From Nitrospirota bacterium (lineage in GTDB: Bacteria > Nitrospirota > 9FT-COMBO-42-15 > HDB-SIOI813), in the NCBI GenBank assembly GCA_016214375.1, contig JACROQ010000113.1:1-10847 (forward strand): a stretch of 10,847 nt of DNA, written 5' to 3'. A model generated the notes under the pieces. It saw only the letters and a list, made by a program, of their open reading frames with translations, was not told where the DNA came from and searched no databases. The position numbers were made by a program, and so were the translations under genes. Shown in pieces: positions 1-4,258 of the stretch (position 1 is the first letter of the stretch; each line of letters starts with the position of its first letter).

Positions 1-146
1 ATAAGGATTGGCGCAGTGAACCGCGCCCCTGCAATATAATTGGAAAATGCAATGTCAACGGCGGATTCTTCACGGAGTTTACCCTGAGCGTAGTCGAAGG
101 GTTCAGGGTGACATTGCAGGACTTTATCAACAACCTGCTAACGTTT
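1..146. other. Upstream region of nuoC, no recognisable gene
   Basis: nuoB would be expected to end here, but no NuoB motif can be read. One + frame stops at 37-39; another stays open from position 3 to a TAG at 171-173, overlapping the nuoC start. The encoded residues resemble no complex I subunit I know, and the open frame runs straight through repeat-like DNA. The first ~45 nt could hold the 3' end of an unseen upstream gene, but this cannot be decided from the window. Positions 49-137 look like a decayed palindromic repeat, listed separately. No convincing promoter was seen. Confidence 0.4.
49..137 (-). repeat. Decayed copy of the palindromic intergenic element
   Basis: Positions 120-137 (GACTTTATCAACAACCTG) match 16 of 18 bases of the outer terminal repeat seen more intact at 4217-4234. 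Inside lie two exact inverted pairs: 49-57 with 109-117 (GCAATGTCA / TGACATTGC) and 81-87 with 103-109 (ACCCTGA / TCAGGGT). On the right arm the two motifs are contiguous, but on the left they are separated by about 23 nt (58-80), as if the left arm took an insertion. The left outer terminus is not recognisable. Read on the minus strand, the order terminal repeat, then TGTCAYCCTGA, matches the left half of the nuoF-nuoG copy, so the two belong to one family. No transposase is nearby; it resembles a non-autonomous MITE- or REP-like element. Confidence 0.6.
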
Positions 147-153
147 GAGGAGG
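147..153 (+). promoter_or_regulatory. Shine-Dalgarno of nuoC with very short spacing
   Basis: GAGGAGG lies only one base before the nuoC ATG at 155, far closer than the usual 5-9 nt. The reading frame cannot be extended upstream, because an in-frame TGA sits at 146-148. The SD begins 10 nt after the terminal repeat of the palindromic element upstream. Confidence 0.55.
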
Positions 154-154
154 C

Positions 155-682
155 ATGGAAGAGAAGGAGATAGAAAAAGAGTTACCCGCGCAGCAGTATT
201 CGCTCCTGGTAAAGAAGATCAGAGATAGATTTGGGGGGGCTATACTTGAGACCACGCTCTTCCGGGGGGAGATCACCCATGTCGTTGAGAAGGGTGCCCT
301 TGTCGGGATATGCAGGTTTTTGAAGCATGAACCGGACCTGCAGTTTAAATTCCTCTCGGATGTGCTCGGCGTGGATTGCCGCAAGACACTCTCCTGTTTT
401 GAAGTCGTCTATCATCTCTACTCTATCCCCAACAAATATCGCCTTCGGATAAAAGTCAGGGTCAAGGAAAATGAGGAGGTCCCCTCGGTGACCCCGGTGT
501 GGAGGAGTGCGGATTTTGCGGAGCGGGAGACCTTTGACATGTTTGGTATTGTATTTGATGGTCACCCCAATCTCAAGCGGATCTATATGCCGACGGATTG
601 GGAGGGTTACCCCTTGAGAAAGGATTATCCCCTGACAGGATACAAGGACGAGTATAACCCCTTCGGGGTGGAGAAGGTTTAA
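155..682 (+). CDS. nuoC: NADH-quinone oxidoreductase subunit C (30 kDa subunit)
   Basis: The 175-residue protein is the 30-kDa-type connecting subunit of complex I. It carries no cofactor, sits in the hydrophilic arm beside NuoD, and helps shape the path to the quinone site. The family signature is clear near the C-terminus: ERETFDMFGI at 123-132, then HPNLKR at 137-142 and DWEGYPLRKDYP at 148-159. The length fits a free-standing NuoC rather than the NuoCD fusion of enterobacteria, and nuoD follows as a separate gene after 4 nt. The ATG at 155 is the only plausible start: an in-frame stop lies directly upstream and the signature domain needs this frame. The oddity is the one-base gap between GAGGAGG and the ATG. 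Function is assigned by family; the subunit itself is non-catalytic. Confidence 0.95.
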   Translation: MEEKEIEKELPAQQYSLLVKKIRDRFGGAILETTLFRGEITHVVEKGALVGICRFLKHEPDLQFKFLSDVLGVDCRKTLSCFEVVYHLYSIPNKYRLRIKVRVKENEEVPSVTPVWRSADFAERETFDMFGIVFDGHPNLKRIYMPTDWEGYPLRKDYPLTGYKDEYNPFGVEKV

Positions 683-686
683 ACGT

Positions 687-1898
687 ATGGAAGATGTAAT
701 GAGCATAGCCTCCAACAGCGGAGATGATATCATAACCAAAGAGGTCACCCTGAACATGGGGCCTCAGCACCCCTCCACACATGGAGTCATGCACCTTATT
801 CTGCGGATGCAGGGTGAGAAGATCGTGAAGGCAGAGCCGGATATCGGATACCTCCACCGGGGCATGGAAAAGATCGCTGAAAACCTCTTATACTCTCAGT
901 TCGTTCCCTACACCGACAGGCTTGACTATCTGAGCAGTATGACGAACAACCTCTCTTATGTGATGGCTGTAGAGAAGCTGATCGGCCTTGAAATCCCGGA
1001 GAGGGCGAAATATATCAGGGTCATCGTATCTGAACTCTCGAGGATATCGAGTCATCTCCTCGCTGTTGGCGCCTGGGGGCTTGACTTAGGGGCGGTCACC
1101 CTTGTCCTTTATGCCTTCAGAGAGCGGGAGATGATATTGGACCTCTTTGAGATGCTCTGCGGCGCGAGACTCACTTACAACTACATGAAGATCGGTGGGA
1201 TGAGGGGAGACCTCCCTCCCGGTTTTAAAGAAAAGTGCAGGGACTTTATTCAGATATTCCCAAAGCGGGTGGATGAATATGAACAACTCCTGACAGGAAA
1301 CAGGATCTGGCTTCAGAGAAACAAGGGTGTCGGGGTCATATCCGCAGAGGATGCCGTAGACCTTGGCCTTACCGGTCCGTCTCTGCGAGGGTCCGGGGTG
1401 AAGTGGGATATCCGGAAGGACACGCCCTATCTTGTCTATGACCGGTTTGATTTTAAGGTGCCGGCAGGCGGGAATGGAGACTGCTTTGACAGATATATGG
1501 TGCGGATAGAAGAGATGAGGCAGGCCAACAAGATTATTGCCCAGGCGCTGGAACAGATACCGGATGGGCCTGTGAATGCCGATGCCCCTGAGTTTGTCTC
1601 GCCTCCCAGAAAGGATATCACCACAAACATGGAGGTCCTTATCCACCACTTCAAGCTGATCTCCCATGGGTTTAAGGCCCCAAAGGGTGAGGTCTACTCC
1701 TCTATCGAGGCCCCCAAGGGGGAACTTGGTTTCTATATCGTAAGTGATGGGTCTGAGATGCCATTCAGGGTAAAGATCAGGGCGCCGTCCTTTGTGAACC
1801 TGCAGAGTGTTGACCCGATGTCCCGCGGGGCCTACTTTGCAGACGTGGTGGCGGTGATATCCAGCCTGGATCCGGTGTTTGGGGAGGTGGATAAGTAA
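687..1898 (+). CDS. nuoD: NADH-quinone oxidoreductase subunit D (49 kDa subunit)
   Basis: This 403-residue subunit forms most of the quinone-binding cavity of complex I together with NuoB and NuoH; the family descends from the large subunit of [NiFe] hydrogenases. GPQHPSTHG is at 25-33, the signature LHRGMEKIAE at 56-65 and GARLTYNYMKIGGMRGDLP at 159-177. His32 and Tyr81 fall where Thermus Nqo4 has its quinone-headgroup residues His38 and Tyr87, with the same 49-residue spacing. The C-terminus is the usual DPVFGEVD type, so the protein is full length. The start at 687 lies 4 nt after the nuoC stop with a GGAGAAGG stretch (670-677) upstream; a second ATG at 699 is possible but less likely. The stop TAA (1896-1898) is also the first element of the heptamer array that follows. 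Confidence 0.96.
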   Translation: MEDVMSIASNSGDDIITKEVTLNMGPQHPSTHGVMHLILRMQGEKIVKAEPDIGYLHRGMEKIAENLLYSQFVPYTDRLDYLSSMTNNLSYVMAVEKLIGLEIPERAKYIRVIVSELSRISSHLLAVGAWGLDLGAVTLVLYAFREREMILDLFEMLCGARLTYNYMKIGGMRGDLPPGFKEKCRDFIQIFPKRVDEYEQLLTGNRIWLQRNKGVGVISAEDAVDLGLTGPSLRGSGVKWDIRKDTPYLVYDRFDFKVPAGGNGDCFDRYMVRIEEMRQANKIIAQALEQIPDGPVNADAPEFVSPPRKDITTNMEVLIHHFKLISHGFKAPKGEVYSSIEAPKGELGFYIVSDGSEMPFRVKIRAPSFVNLQSVDPMSRGAYFADVVAVISSLDPVFGEVDK

Positions 1899-2078
1899 GA
1901 AGAAGCAAGAAGTCAGAAGTAAGAAGCAAGAAGTAAGAAGCAAGAAGTAAGAAACAAGAAGCAAGAAGCAAGAAGCAAGAAGCAAGAAGCAAGAAGCAAG
2001 AAGCAAGAAGCAAGAAGCAAGAAGCAAGAAGCAAGAGGCAAGAAGCAAGAAGCAAAAGAGGTAAGAGGTAAGAGGTAA
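1899..2078 (+). repeat. Heptamer tandem array 1 (GAAGCAA) between nuoD and nuoE
   Basis: The array starts at the nuoD stop codon. Between 1902 and 2055 there are 22 units in unbroken 7-nt register. Eleven perfect GAAGCAA units form the core (1958-2034). The edges are variants: GAAGTAA (1916, 1930, 1944), GAAGTCA (1909), GAAACAA (1951) and GAGGCAA (2035). After a 2-nt register slip come three GAGGTAA units (2058-2078). A uniform core with diverged edges suggests growth by replication slippage. The GAAGTAA units put TAA in all three forward frames at 1920, 1934 and 1948, and the GAGGTAA units do so again at 2062, 2069 and 2076. The core has no stop in any forward frame and would read as the heptapeptide KKQEARS. 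No spacers are present, so this is not CRISPR. Confidence 0.97.
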
Positions 2079-2083
2079 GAAGA

Positions 2084-2090
2084 GGGGGAG
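2084..2090 (+). promoter_or_regulatory. Shine-Dalgarno of nuoE
   Basis: GGGGGAG lies 7 nt before the nuoE ATG at 2098. Immediately upstream, the three GAGGTAA repeat units each carry GAGGT, which can also pair with the 16S rRNA 3' end, so the messenger has several SD-like sequences in a row here. Confidence 0.7.
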
Positions 2091-2097
2091 CAGTAAG

Positions 2098-2562
2098 ATG
2101 CTTTCAGAGGGGGCCGTCAAGGAGATTAACGATCTGACCGGCAAATATGCCAATAAGCGGTCTGCTGTCATGCCCGCACTCTTTGTGGTTCAGAGGGAAT
2201 ATGGCTACGTCACCGAGGAGGGGATGAGAGAGGTCGCGAACATCCTCGGTCTGAGGCCTGTCCAGATCTTTGAGGTGGCTACCTTCTACACCATGTACAA
2301 TAAAAAACCTGTAGGCAAGTACCATATACAGGTCTGTACGAATATATCCTGCTCCCTCCTGGGCGCTAATCATATCGTAGATTTTCTCTCCATGAGACTG
2401 GGGGTCAAGGTCAAGGAGACTACCCCGGATAAGATGTTTACACTCTCCACTGTAGAATGTCTCGGCTCTTGCGGGACTGCCCCGATGATGCAGATAAACG
2501 ATAGGTACTATGAAGACCTCACAAAAGAGAAGATAGAGGAGATACTGAAGGGGCTGAAGTAA
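2098..2562 (+). CDS. nuoE: NADH-quinone oxidoreductase subunit E (24 kDa, 2Fe-2S)
   Basis: This 154-residue thioredoxin-like ferredoxin subunit carries the N1a [2Fe-2S] cluster next to the FMN of NuoF at the tip of the NADH-oxidising module. The four expected ligands are present: Cys80 and Cys85 (CTNISC), then Cys121 and Cys125 (CLGSC). The N-terminal helical part includes the typical stretch QREYGYV at 32-38 and the family's VATFYTMYN at 60-68. Length is normal and no residues seem lost. The start at 2098 has a good SD (GGGGGAG). The gene is separated from both neighbours by heptamer repeats, unlike the tightly packed genes after nuoG. Its TAA stop (2560-2562) again leads directly into the repeat motif. 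Confidence 0.95.
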   Translation: MLSEGAVKEINDLTGKYANKRSAVMPALFVVQREYGYVTEEGMREVANILGLRPVQIFEVATFYTMYNKKPVGKYHIQVCTNISCSLLGANHIVDFLSMRLGVKVKETTPDKMFTLSTVECLGSCGTAPMMQINDRYYEDLTKEKIEEILKGLK

Positions 2563-2600
2563 GAAGTAAGAAGCAAGAGGCAAGAAGCAAGAAGCAAGAA
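2563..2600 (+). repeat. Heptamer tandem array 2 after nuoE
   Basis: Five heptamers follow the nuoE stop directly: GAAGTAA (2563), GAAGCAA (2570), GAGGCAA (2577) and GAAGCAA (2584, 2591), then a partial GAA. As after nuoD, the motif begins with the stop codon itself, AAG-TAA-GAAG. The run ends at the duplicated nuoF start region at 2601. Confidence 0.93.
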
Positions 2601-2666
2601 GACGACCCTGTAAAAAGTAAAGCTATGTTTGAACCTGTGATTCTGAAAAATATGAATGCCCCTGAT
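2601..2666 (+). pseudogene. Duplicated nuoF translation-start region (upstream copy)
   Basis: These 66 bases repeat 2815-2880 at an offset of 214 nt with six mismatches by my alignment. The copy includes 24 nt of leader and the first 14 codons of nuoF. The 29 bases from the ATG at 2625 are identical to those from the nuoF ATG at 2839. After codon 14 the copy breaks off and the heptamer array begins, so this is a broken 5' fragment and not a working nuoF. In the current frame its ATG leads into the repeats and stops at 2832-2834. Confidence 0.9.
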
Positions 2667-2834
2667 AACAAGAAGCAAGAAACAAGAAGCAAGAAACAAG
2701 AAGCAAGAAGCAAGAAGCAAGAAACAAGAAGCAAGAAACAAGAAGCAAGAAGCAAGAAGCAAGAAGCAAGAAGCAAGAAGCAAGAAGCAAGAAGCAAGAA
2801 GCAAGAAGCAAGAAGACGACCCCGTAAAAAGTAA
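2625..2834 (+). CDS. Possible leader peptide upstream of nuoF (69 aa, doubtful)
   Basis: This open frame starts at the duplicated nuoF ATG, reads the first 14 NuoF-like residues (MFEPVILKNMNAPD), then runs through the array as KKQEARS-type heptads and ends at TAA 2832-2834. That is four bases before the real nuoF ATG, a spacing that would suit termination-reinitiation, and nuoF lacks a clear SD. There is no sign of selection on the peptide: it is repeat readthrough of a duplicated start. It is listed because its position could matter for nuoF expression. Most likely it is a by-product of the duplication. Confidence 0.25.
   Translation: MFEPVILKNMNAPDNKKQETRSKKQEARSKKQETRSKKQEARSKKQEARSKKQEARSKKQEARRRPRKK
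2672..2811 (+). repeat. Heptamer tandem array 3 before nuoF
   Basis: Exactly 20 units occupy 140 nt. The first ten mix GAAGCAA with GAAACAA (2679, 2693, 2721, 2735), and the last ten (2742-2811) are perfect GAAGCAA. The pattern GAAACAA-GAAGCAA-GAAACAA occurs at both 2679 and 2721, six units apart, which suggests a block duplication inside the array. No unit contains TAA, so all three forward frames are open throughout. Because 7 leaves a remainder of 1 on division by 3, every frame reads the same heptapeptide KKQEARS, and each unit gained or lost shifts the downstream frame. Confidence 0.97.
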
Positions 2835-2838
2835 AATT

Positions 2839-4104
2839 ATGTTTGAACCTGTGATTCTGAAAAATATAAATGCCTCAGATTCATATACGCTGACGGCGTA
2901 TCTGAAGACCGGCGGGTATCAGGCCTTGAAAAAGGCCCTTGAGATGAACACGGATACGATCATCCAGATGGTCAAGGACTCCGGTCTGAGGGGGCGCGGC
3001 GGGGCTGGCTTCTCGACAGGCCTGAAGTGGAGTTTTATCCCGAAAGATCCTACCATCCCCAAGTATCTCTGTTGCAATGCAGATGAGGGGGAGCCGGGCA
3101 CCTATAAGGACAGGGCGATCATTGAGAAGGATCCCCATCAACTCCTTGAGGGAATTGCGATAGGCTGCTACGCTATCGGAGCGAGCAATGCCTATATCTA
3201 CATCCGCGGGGAGTTTACCCTCGGCGCTGACAGGCTTGAGGATGCGATCAGGGAGGCCCATTCAAAGGGATATCTGGGGAATAATATCCTGGGGAGCAAA
3301 TTCAGTCTCAATATTTATGTGCACCGGGGCGCCGGGGCCTATATCTGCGGGGAGGAGACGGCCCTCCTTGAGTCCTTAGAGGGACGGCGTGCCCTGCCGA
3401 GGATTAAACCCCCCTTTCCGGCACTGGTCGGTCTTTTTGGAAAACCAACGGTCATCAATAATGTGGAGACCCTTGCCTGCATCCCGCACATTATTAACAG
3501 AGGGGCAGGCTGGTTTGCCGCTATCGGGCCGGCGAAAAGCCCGGGGCCCAAGTTGTTCGGGGTCAGCGGACATGTGAATAAGCCGGGTCTCTATGAGCTC
3601 CCGATGGGAACACCGCTTCGCGAGATCATCTATACCCATGCCGGGGGGATTAAAGGGGACCGAAGGTTAAAGGCCGTGATTCCAGGCGGCGTATCTGCCC
3701 CGATGCTGACGGAGAAAGACCTGGATACCCCGATGGATTTTGACTCCCTTGCGGCAAAGGGCACGATGCTGGGCAGCGGCGCTGTGGTTGTTATGGACGA
3801 GAAGACCTGCATTGTGAAGGCGGCCCTGATTGTCCATGAATTCTTTCACCATGAATCGTGCGGCAAGTGTACCCCCTGCCGGGAAGGGCTTGACTGGATT
3901 GTCAAGGTGATGCGGAGGGTGGAGCATGGTGAAGGGAAGGAGAGGGATCTGGATCTCCTCCTTAAATTATGCGGGGATATCTTTGGCCGCACCTTCTGTC
4001 CCCTTGGCGACGGCGCCGTGATGGCCCTGAGGGGCGCGATCAATAATTTCAGGGAAGAGTTTGAATATCATGTAAAACATAAGCGATGTATGGCAGGCTG
4101 TTGA
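2839..4104 (+). CDS. nuoF: NADH-quinone oxidoreductase subunit F (51 kDa, NADH- and FMN-binding)
   Basis: The 421-residue subunit oxidises NADH through FMN and passes electrons to the N3 [4Fe-4S] cluster. GRGGAGFSTGLKW (52-64) is the glycine-rich nucleotide-binding loop, CNADEGEPGTYKDR (79-92) belongs to the flavin site, and CGEETALLESLEG (170-182) is a family signature. The N3 ligands are Cys341, Cys344 and Cys347 (ESCGKCTPCREG) and Cys387. I chose ATG 2839 because the family-like sequence starts there and the length is normal. The same frame is open back to an ATG at 2656, which would add 61 residues of KKQEARS-type repeat, very unlikely to be native. No good SD precedes either copy of the start. 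The last codons (Ala-Gly-Cys) and the TGA stop lie inside the palindromic element that follows. Confidence 0.95.
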   Translation: MFEPVILKNINASDSYTLTAYLKTGGYQALKKALEMNTDTIIQMVKDSGLRGRGGAGFSTGLKWSFIPKDPTIPKYLCCNADEGEPGTYKDRAIIEKDPHQLLEGIAIGCYAIGASNAYIYIRGEFTLGADRLEDAIREAHSKGYLGNNILGSKFSLNIYVHRGAGAYICGEETALLESLEGRRALPRIKPPFPALVGLFGKPTVINNVETLACIPHIINRGAGWFAAIGPAKSPGPKLFGVSGHVNKPGLYELPMGTPLREIIYTHAGGIKGDRRLKAVIPGGVSAPMLTEKDLDTPMDFDSLAAKGTMLGSGAVVVMDEKTCIVKAALIVHEFFHHESCGKCTPCREGLDWIVKVMRRVEHGEGKERDLDLLLKLCGDIFGRTFCPLGDGAVMALRGAINNFREEFEYHVKHKRCMAGC

Positions 4105-4234
4105 AAAAGTCGTTATGCCTGTCATCCTGAGCGAAGCGAAGGATCTGACTCCAAAGGAAGAATCAAGATTATCAGATTCTTCGTCGCCTTCGGCTCCTCA
4201 GAATGACAGCTTTGCTGACTTTCTCAACAGCCTG
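4094..4234. repeat. Palindromic intergenic element (MITE- or REP-like), overlaps nuoF end
   Basis: Terminal inverted repeats 4094-4111 (CAGGCTGTTGAAAAAGTC) and 4217-4234 match at 17 of 18 bases. Inner inverted segments continue the palindrome: 4119-4131 with 4197-4209 (CTGTCATCCTGAG-like), and AAGGATCTGA near 4139 with TCAGATTCTT near 4173, each with one mismatch. The centre is A-rich and could loop out, so the transcript could fold into a long hairpin between nuoF and nuoG. It encodes no transposase. From general knowledge, GTCATCCTGAGCGAAGCGAA-type repeats are common between genes in several uncultured and delta-proteobacterial lineages. The left terminal repeat overlaps nuoF codons 419-421 and its stop. 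The element fills most of the 154-nt gap. It might act as an attenuator or mRNA-stability element, but no T-run follows, so a classical terminator is unlikely. Confidence 0.85.
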
Positions 4235-4258
4235 ATGGTGAATGGCGGATAAGAAAAC

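Noticed and set aside
3..173. An open frame from the left edge to 173 that might be the end of nuoB.
   Set aside because: The residues match no NuoB feature, the frame crosses the palindromic repeat and overlaps the nuoC start; likely fortuitous.
1777..2811. Minus-strand open frames rich in LLLASCF repeats that look like membrane proteins.
   Set aside because: They are the reverse reading of the GAAGCAA arrays, occur in several frames at once and have no family content.
1899..2814. Possible CRISPR arrays.
   Set aside because: The repeats are contiguous heptamers without spacers, and no cas genes are present.
2656..2838. An in-frame ATG at 2656 would give NuoF a 61-residue N-terminal extension.
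   Set aside because: The extension is pure heptamer-repeat readthrough, and the segment from 2839 alone has normal NuoF length and start; 2656 also lies inside the duplicated fragment.
1899..2838. The arrays and nuoF-start duplication as an assembly artefact.
   Set aside because: The two start copies differ at about six positions and the arrays have distinct variant patterns, which argues against simple misassembly; exact unit number may still be wrong in short-read data.
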